NCBI GenBank assembly: GCA_946627325.1
Contig: CAMOVK010000001.1
Location: forward strand, 144,304 to 177,388
Direction: 5' to 3'
Source of the DNA: an uncultured Prevotella sp.
GTDB lineage: Bacteria > Bacteroidota > Bacteroidia > Bacteroidales > Bacteroidaceae
Length of the DNA stretch: 33,085 bases
Notes under the pieces: model-generated
The model's database searches: none
What the model saw: the letters and a program-made list of their open reading frames with translations, nothing else
What the model was told of the DNA's origin: nothing
Shown: piece after piece, positions 25,873 to 33,085 of the stretch
How the letters are laid out: the number at the start of each line of letters is the position of its first letter
How positions within the stretch are numbered: position 1 is the stretch's first letter
Translations under genes and position numbers: made by a program

Positions 25873-28746
25873 ATGAGTGTACGACTTAGTAAAGCAATAA
25901 GAGAACTGAATATAGGACTTCAAACGGCAGTTGAATTCCTCGAAAAACGACCTAACCTTGGTGAGGTTAAAAGCGAACCATCGTTCAAACTGAGCGATGA
26001 ACAATACGCCGCACTTGTCGAAGAGTTTAAGAAAGACAAAGATATCAGAACTCAAGCAGACAAAATCATTGCCCAAAAAACAAAAGAAAAGGAAAAAGAA
26101 AAAGAGAAAAAACAAGTCGAAGACACTCGAGGAGAAATTCTCCTAAAGAGTTCGCGGCAACAGTTTAAAACTCTGGGCAAAATCGACCTCGACGCTAACG
26201 GTAAACCAAAAGCAGCGAAAAAAACACAAGATAAAGAGAAAGAAGACGAAGCTAAAACAGAAAAAACTGACGTCAAAACTCAAAAAACCGCTGAAATAGA
26301 AAAGCCAAAAGCCATTGAACAACCTAAAAAAGAAGAGCCAAAACCAGAGAAAAAAGAGGTAGAAACTCCCAAACCTGTTGTTCAAGAAAAAACAACGACA
26401 CAACTGCCGAAGACAGAAAACACAAAAGAAACGACAAAAAAGGTTGAGCCAGAACAAAAACAAGAGCCCAAACCAATAGAAAAGCCAATTGTCGAAGAAG
26501 AAAAACCTAATGCAAAAGAAAAGGAAGATAATGGCGTTTTTACACTGAAAAGTGAAAAGAAAACACTGCCACAGGTAAATGTACTCGGCAAAATCGACCT
26601 CGATTCACTCAATCAAAGCACTCGACCAAAGAAAAAGTCAAAGGAAGAACGAAAGAAAGAACGTGAAGAAAAGGCTCAACAGCAACGCAAAAAACGCGAA
26701 AGAATAAGCAAGGTGCGAGTTGATATCAACGCCGTTGCCAATCAACCAGAACCTACGTCGTCTCAAAACCAACAGCAACAACAAGGCGGAGGCTCGAAAA
26801 GCGCAAAGAAAAAGAACCGCAAACGCAAGAAAACACTCGAAATAAACGAGGAGGATGTGGCACGTCAAGTAAAAGAAACACTTGCTCGACTGACATCAAA
26901 AGGACAAAACAAAAAAGGCGCGAAATATCGCAAAGAAAAGCGCGAGGCAATACATGAACGTCTGGCAGAGGAACGCGAGGCTTCAAATGCAGAAAGCACC
27001 GTACTGAAACTCACCGAGTTTGTTACAGTGAGCGAACTCGCCACGATGATGAATGTAGGTGTAAACGAAGTTATCGGAACGTGTATGAGCGTCGGCATCA
27101 TGGTATCTATCAACCAGCGACTCGATGCCGAAACTATCAATCTCGTAGCAGAAGAATTTGGCTTTACCACTGAATATGTCAGTGCGGAAGTTCAAGAGGC
27201 TATCACAGAAGAAGCAGACGACGAGAAAGACCTCATCTCACGCTCTCCTATAGTAACCGTTATGGGACACGTTGACCATGGTAAAACGTCGTTACTCGAC
27301 TACATCCGAAAGACAAATGTTATTGCCGGTGAGGCTGGTGGCATCACTCAGCACATTGGAGCATACAACGTTCAACTCGAAGATGGACGCAAAATAACTT
27401 TCCTCGACACTCCTGGTCACGAGGCATTTACCGCTATGCGAGCACGTGGAGCACAAGTGACCGACATCGCAATCATAATCATTTCTGCCGACGACAGCGT
27501 CATGCCAACAACAAAAGAGGCCATCGCTCATGCTCAGGCAGCTAATGTACCGATGGTTTTTGCCATCAATAAGATTGATAAACCAGGTGCAAATCCTGAC
27601 AAGATACGTGAAGACCTTGCCAACATGAACCTCCTTGTAGAGGATTGGGGAGGTAAATACCAGTGTCAGGAGATATCTGCCAAGCATGGAATAGGCGTGC
27701 AAGACTTGCTCGAAAAAGTGCTTTTAGAAGCCGAAATGCTCGACTTGAAAGCCAATCCCAATCGTAAGGCGACTGGTTCGATTATCGAATCATCTCTCGA
27801 CAAAGGTCGCGGCTATGTTTCTACAGTGCTTGTTTCCAACGGAACACTCCGTGTAGGGGACAATATCATTGCAGGAACGGCATGGGGACGCATCAAGGCG
27901 ATGTTTAATGAGCGCAACCAACGTATTCAAGAGGCACGTCCCGCAGAGCCAGCAATTATCCTTGGTCTTAACGGTGCACCAACTGCTGGCGACTCATTCC
28001 ATACTCTCGACACAGAACAAGAGGCACGCGAGATTGCTAACAAGCGTACTCAGCTGGCTCGTGAGCAGTCGTTGAGGACGACAAAGACTCTAGGTCTCGA
28101 CGACATTTCGCATCGTATTGCTTTGGGCGAGTTCCACGAACTGAACATAATAGTCAAGGGCGACACCGATGGTTCGATAGAGGCTTTGAGCGATTCATTC
28201 ATCAAACTATCTACAGAGAAGGTTCAGGTAAATGTTATTTCTAAGGCTGTAGGTCAGATATCGGAGAACGATGTTATGCTTGCCAGTGCTTCCGACGCCA
28301 TCATTGTTGGTTTCCAAGTTCGTCCATCTGGCGAGGCTCGCCGTCTGGCGGAGCGCGAAGGCGTAGAGATTAATACCTATTCTATCATCTACGATGCCAT
28401 TGACGAGGTGAAATCGACGATGGAAGGTATGCTCGACAAGGTGAAGAAGGAAGTTGTCACTGGTGAGATTGAAGTGAAGCAAGTATTCAAGATATCAAAG
28501 GTCGGCACTGTTGCTGGTGGTTTGGTAATTGAAGGCAAGGTTCACAGTAAGGACAAGGCACGTGTCGTTCGCGACGGAATTGTTGTTCACACTGCATCTA
28601 TCGGTGCTCTCAAGCGCTACAAAGACGATGCAAAGGAAGTGGCATCGGGTTTGGAGTGTGGTATCTCGCTTGTTAATTTCAACGACATAGTGGTTGGCGA
28701 CATCATCGAAACGTTCACTGAAATTGAAATAGAGCAGAAATTGTAA
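25873..28746 (+). CDS. infB: Translation initiation factor IF-2
   Basis: A 957-residue GTPase that places initiator tRNA on the 30S subunit. An N-terminal IF2N-like motif ([20 protein letters not shown]) is followed by a very long lysine/glutamate/proline-rich linker (about 60-330). A second IF2N-type domain precedes the G domain, which has GHVDHGKT at 465-472, DTPGH at 512-516 and NKID at 566-569. The beta-barrel, IF2-C1 and IF2-C2 domains complete it, ending near [13 protein letters not shown]. The length is usual for Bacteroidales. It starts 43 bases after nusA. Codon use shifts from A-ending in the linker to mixed G/T/C-ending in the C-terminal half. Confidence 0.96.
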   Translation: MSVRLSKAIRELNIGLQTAVEFLEKRPNLGEVKSEPSFKLSDEQYAALVEEFKKDKDIRTQADKIIAQKTKEKEKEKEKKQVEDTRGEILLKSSRQQFKTLGKIDLDANGKPKAAKKTQDKEKEDEAKTEKTDVKTQKTAEIEKPKAIEQPKKEEPKPEKKEVETPKPVVQEKTTTQLPKTENTKETTKKVEPEQKQEPKPIEKPIVEEEKPNAKEKEDNGVFTLKSEKKTLPQVNVLGKIDLDSLNQSTRPKKKSKEERKKEREEKAQQQRKKRERISKVRVDINAVANQPEPTSSQNQQQQQGGGSKSAKKKNRKRKKTLEINEEDVARQVKETLARLTSKGQNKKGAKYRKEKREAIHERLAEEREASNAESTVLKLTEFVTVSELATMMNVGVNEVIGTCMSVGIMVSINQRLDAETINLVAEEFGFTTEYVSAEVQEAITEEADDEKDLISRSPIVTVMGHVDHGKTSLLDYIRKTNVIAGEAGGITQHIGAYNVQLEDGRKITFLDTPGHEAFTAMRARGAQVTDIAIIIISADDSVMPTTKEAIAHAQAANVPMVFAINKIDKPGANPDKIREDLANMNLLVEDWGGKYQCQEISAKHGIGVQDLLEKVLLEAEMLDLKANPNRKATGSIIESSLDKGRGYVSTVLVSNGTLRVGDNIIAGTAWGRIKAMFNERNQRIQEARPAEPAIILGLNGAPTAGDSFHTLDTEQEAREIANKRTQLAREQSLRTTKTLGLDDISHRIALGEFHELNIIVKGDTDGSIEALSDSFIKLSTEKVQVNVISKAVGQISENDVMLASASDAIIVGFQVRPSGEARRLAEREGVEINTYSIIYDAIDEVKSTMEGMLDKVKKEVVTGEIEVKQVFKISKVGTVAGGLVIEGKVHSKDKARVVRDGIVVHTASIGALKRYKDDAKEVASGLECGISLVNFNDIVVGDIIETFTEIEIEQKL

Positions 28747-28832
28747 AAGTAGTTTTCAAATTGGTTAGTTATTCAGCCTCATGTGCTGGTTGACAGGTTA
28801 CTCAATTTGATGTTTACCAGACACTTTTTACA

Positions 28833-30332
28833 GTGAAAGAAAATATATCCAATAGTAATGAGTCTTCATCGCTTGGTGTGCAAGGCAACGACTTTGTGCG
28901 CCAAGTGGCGGAGCAGAAATATGAGTTTGGGTTCACAACCGACGTTGACACTGAGGTTATTCCTACAGGTCTCAACGAGGATGTGGTAAGGCTTATATCT
29001 GCCAAGAAGGGCGAACCTGATTGGCTGCTTGATTTCCGTTTGAAATCATTTCGTCATTGGCTTTCTATGGAAGAGCCCACATGGGGTCATCTTCATTTGC
29101 CCCAAATCGACTATCAATCCATATCTTATTATGCCGATCCTTTAGCAAAGAAGAAACAAGACGACAGTCCGAAGACACTCGACGATATTGACCCCGAAGT
29201 GATGAAGACTTTCGACAAGTTGGGCATACCACTCGAAGAGCGTTTGGCTTTGAGCGGTACTGCTGTCGATGCCATTATGGATTCGGTGTCGGTTAAAACC
29301 ACTTTCCGTGAGAAACTTGCTGAGAAAGGCATCATTTTCTGTTCGATTGGCGACGCTGTGAAGGAGCATCCCGACTTAATTCGCCAATATCTTGGCACTG
29401 TTGTTCCTCCTCGCGACAATTATTTTGCAGCTCTCAACTCGGCTGTATTTAGCGACGGCTCATTTGTTTACATACCTAAGGGTGTGCGTTGCCCTATGGA
29501 ATTGAGTTCGTATTTCCGCATCAACGCGCGTAATACTGGTCAGTTTGAGCGCACACTGATAATTGCCGACGACGACAGCTACGTCAGTTACCTCGAGGGT
29601 TGTACTGCCCCTATGCGCGATGAGAATCAGCTTCATGCGGCGATAGTGGAGATTGTAGTGATGAACCGCGCTGAAGTGAAATACTCTACCGTACAGAATT
29701 GGTATCCTGGCGACGAAAATGGCAAGGGTGGAGTGCTTAATCTCGTGACTAAGCGAGGCGATTTGCGAGGTGAAGGCAGCAAGTTGTCGTGGACTCAAGT
29801 AGAGACTGGCTCAGCCATTACATGGAAATATCCATCTTGCATCCTCCGTGGCAACGACGCTAAAGCCGAGTTCTATAGTGTTGCTGTGACTAACAATTAC
29901 CAGCAAGCCGACACTGGCACGAAGATGATTCACATCGGTCGCAACACCCACTCTACGATTATCTCTAAAGGAATCAGTGCTGGCTACTCGCAAAATGCCT
30001 ATCGCGGACTGGTGCGCGTAGCAAAGACTGCCGATGGTGCACGCAACTATTCATCGTGCGATTCACTGCTTCTCGGTTCGAAATGCGGTGCTCACACCTT
30101 CCCATATCAAGACATTCATAACTCCACCGCTATTGTCGAGCACGAGGCTACGACATCGAAGATTGGTGAAGACCAACTCCTTTACTGTAATCAGCGCGGC
30201 ATACCGACAGAGCAGGCTGTTGGTCTGATTGTCAACGGCTATGCCAAAGAGGTGCTTCAGAAACTGCCGATGGAATTTGCCGTTGAGGCTCAAAAACTCC
30301 TTTCGGTATCGCTTGAAGGTACTGTAGGATAA
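28833..30332 (+). CDS. sufB: Fe-S cluster assembly scaffold SufB
   Basis: A 499-residue SufB, the scaffold on which iron-sulfur clusters are built by the SufBC2D complex in the cytosol. Recognisable parts are [55 protein letters not shown], and the conserved core [19 protein letters not shown]. The C-terminal region [19 protein letters not shown] is also present. No ATG is available near the N-terminus; GTG at 28833 gives a complete protein, and GTG at 28878 would remove 15 residues and match the usual family start better. The upstream frame is closed by a TGA at 28791. The sufBCD order is standard. No convincing promoter was found in the 86-base gap after infB. Confidence 0.93.
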   Translation: MKENISNSNESSSLGVQGNDFVRQVAEQKYEFGFTTDVDTEVIPTGLNEDVVRLISAKKGEPDWLLDFRLKSFRHWLSMEEPTWGHLHLPQIDYQSISYYADPLAKKKQDDSPKTLDDIDPEVMKTFDKLGIPLEERLALSGTAVDAIMDSVSVKTTFREKLAEKGIIFCSIGDAVKEHPDLIRQYLGTVVPPRDNYFAALNSAVFSDGSFVYIPKGVRCPMELSSYFRINARNTGQFERTLIIADDDSYVSYLEGCTAPMRDENQLHAAIVEIVVMNRAEVKYSTVQNWYPGDENGKGGVLNLVTKRGDLRGEGSKLSWTQVETGSAITWKYPSCILRGNDAKAEFYSVAVTNNYQQADTGTKMIHIGRNTHSTIISKGISAGYSQNAYRGLVRVAKTADGARNYSSCDSLLLGSKCGAHTFPYQDIHNSTAIVEHEATTSKIGEDQLLYCNQRGIPTEQAVGLIVNGYAKEVLQKLPMEFAVEAQKLLSVSLEGTVG

Positions 30333-30400
30333 CTCACCTGAGCCTGACACTATAAGAAAGATGCGGTGAGAGAATAAAGATAAAAGAAAAAACAACTGCT

Positions 30401-31153
30401 ATGTTAGAAGTAAAAAACCTCCATGCGCGTATTGGCGATAAGGAAATACTGCGCGGTATCAATCTCACTATACGCGATGGCGAGACTCATGCCATCATGG
30501 GACCTAATGGTTCAGGCAAATCTACCCTGTCAGCCGTGCTTGTTGGCAATCCTCTTTACGAGGTAACCGACGGCGAAGTGACCTACAATGGCAAAGACCT
30601 TCTTGCCATGAAGCCCGAAGACAGGGCTCATGAGGGGCTTTTTCTCTCTTTTCAATACCCCGTAGAGATACCAGGAGTGTCGATGACCAACTTTCTGAAG
30701 GCTGCCATCAACGAGAAACGGAAGTATCAAGGTCTGCCCGAGATGAAGGCGGCAGAGTTTCTGAAACTCATGCGCGAGAAACAGCAGATAGTGGAACTCG
30801 ATTCTAAGTTCACTCATCGCTCGGTCAACGAGGGCTTCAGCGGCGGTGAAAAGAAACGCAATGAGATATTCCAGATGGCAATGCTTGAACCTTCGTTGGC
30901 TATCCTCGACGAGACAGACTCAGGTCTCGACGTCGATGCCATGCGCATTGTAGCAGGTGGCGTGAATAAGTTGAAAACTTCGGAAACATCGATAATCGTC
31001 ATTACTCACTACGACCGACTGCTAGAAATGATTCGTCCAGACATTGTTCATGTGCTCTATCATGGGCAGATAGTAAAGACTGGTGGTCCTGAACTGGCTG
31101 TTACCATACAGCAACGCGGCTACGAATGGCTCAAAGAGGAGGCTTCAGAATGA
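30401..31153 (+). CDS. sufC: Fe-S cluster assembly ATPase SufC
   Basis: A 250-residue soluble ABC-type ATPase that drives conformational change in SufBC2D. Walker A is GPNGSGKST at 34-42. The SufC-specific signature is FSGGEKKRNEIFQMAML (about 146-162), and Walker B is ILDETDSGLDVDAM at 168-181. The length is typical. It starts 68 bases after sufB; the gap holds a weak CTCACC/GGTGAG inverted repeat. Its stop overlaps the sufD start by the ATGA at 31150-31153, so translation is coupled. Confidence 0.95.
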   Translation: MLEVKNLHARIGDKEILRGINLTIRDGETHAIMGPNGSGKSTLSAVLVGNPLYEVTDGEVTYNGKDLLAMKPEDRAHEGLFLSFQYPVEIPGVSMTNFLKAAINEKRKYQGLPEMKAAEFLKLMREKQQIVELDSKFTHRSVNEGFSGGEKKRNEIFQMAMLEPSLAILDETDSGLDVDAMRIVAGGVNKLKTSETSIIVITHYDRLLEMIRPDIVHVLYHGQIVKTGGPELAVTIQQRGYEWLKEEASE

Positions 31154-32550
31154 GGGCAGAAGAACAGTATATAGACCTGTTTGGCGAACATTGTCAACTA
31201 ATACGCAGTCTTTCATCGAGCGCAATGAATGCCGTAAGAGATGAAGCCTTTGCCGACTTCAAATCTAAAGGACTACCCACCCGCAAGACGGAACGATACA
31301 AATATACCGACATACCAGCCCTGTTCGCTCCCACCGATTACGGACTGAACCTCCAGCGGCTCAATATCCCCACATCGACAAAGGAACTTTTCCGTTGCGA
31401 TATACCGAACCTGACAACCCGACCATTCTTTGTTGTCAACGACACATTATATGATTTAGAGTCTAATTTGTCGAAAAATGCCGATTCCATCGGTCGAAAA
31501 CCAATGTCGCTACCCGAAGGAGTAACCATCTGCTCGCTACGAAACTACCCTGGCAGCGACGGCAAATCGAAGACGAAAATATCTGAAATCATCGACAATC
31601 ATTACGCGCTGATAGCCAAAACGAGCGACGACGGAGTGACAGCACTCAACACCACACTTGCCGAAGACGGACTGCTGATTTACATTCCACGCAACACCAG
31701 AGTGGAAGACAACATACAGGTAATCAATCTCTCCCATTCAGCCGTAGATATGATGATAAATCGCCGTGTGCTGATTGTAGCTGAAGAAGGTTCTGAAGCA
31801 AAGATACTCTTCTGCGACCACACAGCCGACGACAAACGATTTCTGACAACAGAGGTCATGGAGGCATTCATCGGTGCTGGTGCGAATATAGAGATTTATT
31901 GCATGGAAGAAACCCATTATAAGAATATTCGCGTGAGCAACACATACGTCAGACAAGAGCGCGACAGTAGGTTTGTCCATCATTCGCTGACACTTCACAA
32001 CGGAACAACTCGTAATCGCATCGACGTGACGATGCGCGGCGAAGGTGCCGAGTGCATACTCAACGGCTGCGCCACAGCCGACCGCAAGCAACACGTCGAT
32101 AACAACACACTGATAGACCATCAGGCGCCCCACTGCGAGAGTCGCGAACTATATAAATACGTGCTCGACGAGGAAGCTGTAGGGGCTTTTGCTGGCAGAG
32201 TTCTCGTGCGCGAAGGTGCTGAAAAGACTGTCTCGAAGGAAACCAATCAGAACTTGCTCGTCACCGACACAGCACGTATGTTTACCCAACCCGAGTTGGA
32301 GATTTATGCAGACGACGTGAAATGTGCGCATGGCTCTACCGTGGGACAACTCAACGATGCAGCTCTCTTCTATATGCAACAGCGTGGCATATCGATGAAA
32401 GAAGCCCGAACCTTGTTGCAGTTTGCATTCGTAGGTGAAGTAATCGACCTGATAACACTCATTCCACTGCGCGACCGCCTACGCTATCTGCTCGACAAAC
32501 GCTTCCGCGGCGAACTCAATAAGTGTGTCGGATGCAAAATGTGCTCATAG
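31150..32550 (+). CDS. sufD: Fe-S cluster assembly protein SufD
   Basis: A 466-residue SufD, the partner of SufB in the SufBC2D scaffold. Family features are KGLPTRKTERYKYTDIPAL near the N-terminus, a beta-helix core, and GSTVGQLNDAALFYMQQRGI near the C-terminus with the conserved histidine in CAHGSTVGQ. The frame opens at ATG 31126 inside sufC, but ATG 31150 overlaps the sufC stop and has AGGAGG seven bases upstream, a rare good Shine-Dalgarno site here, so I chose it. The protein ends CVGCKMCS, a CxxCxxC tail. It is the last gene of the sufBCD operon. Confidence 0.94.
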   Translation: MRAEEQYIDLFGEHCQLIRSLSSSAMNAVRDEAFADFKSKGLPTRKTERYKYTDIPALFAPTDYGLNLQRLNIPTSTKELFRCDIPNLTTRPFFVVNDTLYDLESNLSKNADSIGRKPMSLPEGVTICSLRNYPGSDGKSKTKISEIIDNHYALIAKTSDDGVTALNTTLAEDGLLIYIPRNTRVEDNIQVINLSHSAVDMMINRRVLIVAEEGSEAKILFCDHTADDKRFLTTEVMEAFIGAGANIEIYCMEETHYKNIRVSNTYVRQERDSRFVHHSLTLHNGTTRNRIDVTMRGEGAECILNGCATADRKQHVDNNTLIDHQAPHCESRELYKYVLDEEAVGAFAGRVLVREGAEKTVSKETNQNLLVTDTARMFTQPELEIYADDVKCAHGSTVGQLNDAALFYMQQRGISMKEARTLLQFAFVGEVIDLITLIPLRDRLRYLLDKRFRGELNKCVGCKMCS

Positions 32551-32636
32551 AGTTCCCTTAATACAAACACACACATCGGCATCTAACGTCACACCATCTC
32601 AAAGCCGCATTGTAACCACCTGAAAATCAACAAGTA

Positions 32637-32763
32637 AACTCCTCGAATCGAAAAGCATATCTTTTCGGCGCGAAAAGTATGCCTTTTCAACGTGGAAAGC
32701 ATATCTTTCCGACTCGGAAAGCATGTCTTTCCAAAATGAAAACAATAGATATACCTTTTCAAT
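32637..32763 (+). repeat. Four-unit 22-base hairpin repeat element, copy C
   Basis: Units start at 32650, 32672, 32694 and 32716. All four are perfect hairpins: the first two use GAAAAG with CTTTTC, the last two GGAAAG with CTTTCC. AAC lies at -13, and AATAGATATACCTTTTC begins 11 bases after unit 4, as in copy A. It lies in the 335-base gap (32551-32885) between sufD and the convergent secreted-protein gene. The first 86 bases of that gap show nothing recognisable; the rest holds this element and two further inverted repeats. Confidence 0.87.
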
Positions 32764-32782
32764 CGACAAAACACTAACAAAC

Positions 32783-32824
32783 AAAAAGCGGAAACACAGC
32801 CCTTAATTAGACTTTGTTTCCGCT
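32783..32824 (-). terminator. Probable terminator for the minus-strand gene at the right edge
   Basis: AGCGGAAACA (32787-32796) pairs with TGTTTCCGCT (32815-32824), ten perfect pairs around an 18-base loop. On the minus strand the stem is followed by TTTTT, as expected for termination of the leftward gene ending at 32886. It may also stop rightward transcripts from sufD less efficiently. Confidence 0.7.
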
Positions 32825-32841
32825 CTTAAAGCGTTGTCCAA

Positions 32842-32867
32842 GGCGGATTACTGTATTGCTATCCGCC
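32842..32867. other. Inverted repeat downstream of the right-edge gene
   Basis: GGCGGAT (32842-32848) pairs with ATCCGCC (32861-32867) around a 12-base loop. It is between the stop codon of the leftward gene and the stronger terminator. An alternative stem GCCATA/TATGGC overlaps it. It may protect or process the 3' end. Confidence 0.4.
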
Positions 32868-32885
32868 ATAGTTTATGGCTTAATG

Positions 32886-33085
32886 TTACTTTACCACAAC
32901 TTTCCTTGTTGTTCCGTCACTCACTCTGACTATCATCACACCCTTATGGCTATTGCTGACACGCTGGCCGCTAAGGTTGAAGAAGCAGTCATCCTGCGTC
33001 TCTTGTCCTTTTTGGATGTTGCTGATGCCTACAGCGCTGTCGGCAGCCACCTGAATATTGTCAAAGAACACGGCATCGCCCCATG
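32886..33085 (-). CDS. Secreted protein with C-terminal sorting tail (3' end only)
   Basis: An open frame on the minus strand runs from the right edge to a TAA at 32886-32888, giving about 66 codons. The visible part reads GDAVFFDNIQVAADSAVGIS, then CFFNLSGQRVSNSHKGVMIV and the end RKVVVK. The first segment looks like the last strand of a jelly-roll or choice-of-anchor domain, and the rest is a Prevotella-type sorting tail like those at 12.1, 13.9 and 18.0 kb. The main domain lies beyond the window, so the function cannot be told. An in-frame GTG at 33071 is internal and is not the real start. Confidence 0.75.
   Translation of the reverse strand, partial: WGDAVFFDNIQVAADSAVGISNIQKGQETQDDCFFNLSGQRVSNSHKGVMIVRVSDGTTRKVVVK

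Noticed and set aside
28747..28832. Promoter before sufB (TCAATTTG near 28802-28809)
   Set aside because: It lacks the A at the second position of TAnnTTTG and has no -33 TTTG at the right distance, so it was not listed.
30333..30370. Inverted repeat CTCACC/GGTGAG between sufB and sufC as a terminator
   Set aside because: Only six pairs with a 26-base loop and no T run; it would not stop transcription inside the suf operon.

Overview
The window looks like chromosomal DNA of a Bacteroidales bacterium, most likely Prevotellaceae. Four lines of evidence support this: promoters of the Bacteroidetes type (TTTG, about 20 bases, TAnnTTTG); A-rich leaders with few Shine-Dalgarno sites; secreted proteins ending in 'GR-V...GIYI-GKK' tails of the type IX secretion (Por) kind; and family versions typical of the phylum (long LepB, DUF4294, WbqC, split MacB, NusA with an acidic tail). 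The species call is inference.

Layout. 1-2055 (+): end of a probable hemD, then rnpA, yidD and tyrS, tightly packed. 2048-5290 (-): a glycosyltransferase, a LicD-family protein and miaB, each overlapping the next. 5446-6045 (+): a DUF4294 secreted protein. 6063-8779 (-): dapB, lepB, and a WbqC-family gene. 8949-10436 (-): a membrane TPR-AraC regulator. 10613-18072 (+): three large secreted proteins (Omp28/thioredoxin-like, a repeat/propeller-like protein, and a fibronectin-III protein) between a promoter and a strong terminator. 18205-23913 (+): a tripartite efflux operon (TolC, MacA-like adaptor, ABC ATPase, MacB-like permease) ending in a CPBP protease. 24009-28746 (+): rimP, nusA, infB, with their own promoter and a leader hairpin. 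28833-32550 (+): sufB, sufC, sufD for iron-sulfur cluster assembly. The right edge holds the 3' end of another secreted protein on the minus strand.

How the genes work together. Much of the window is core housekeeping: tRNA processing and charging, tRNA modification, transcription-translation coupling, Fe-S assembly (which MiaB needs), lysine/diaminopimelate synthesis and signal peptide removal. The accessory part is cell-surface biology: surface-glycan genes, probable T9SS cargo next to a one-protein membrane sensor, and an export pump.

The most unusual feature is an intergenic element seen three times (12212-12339, 20908-21031, 32637-32763). Each copy has four hairpin units at an exact 22-base period, with position-specific features shared by all copies and compensatory changes in the stems. 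It looks like a dispersed structured repeat family with a possible DNA-binding or RNA role. I cannot tie it to a named family.
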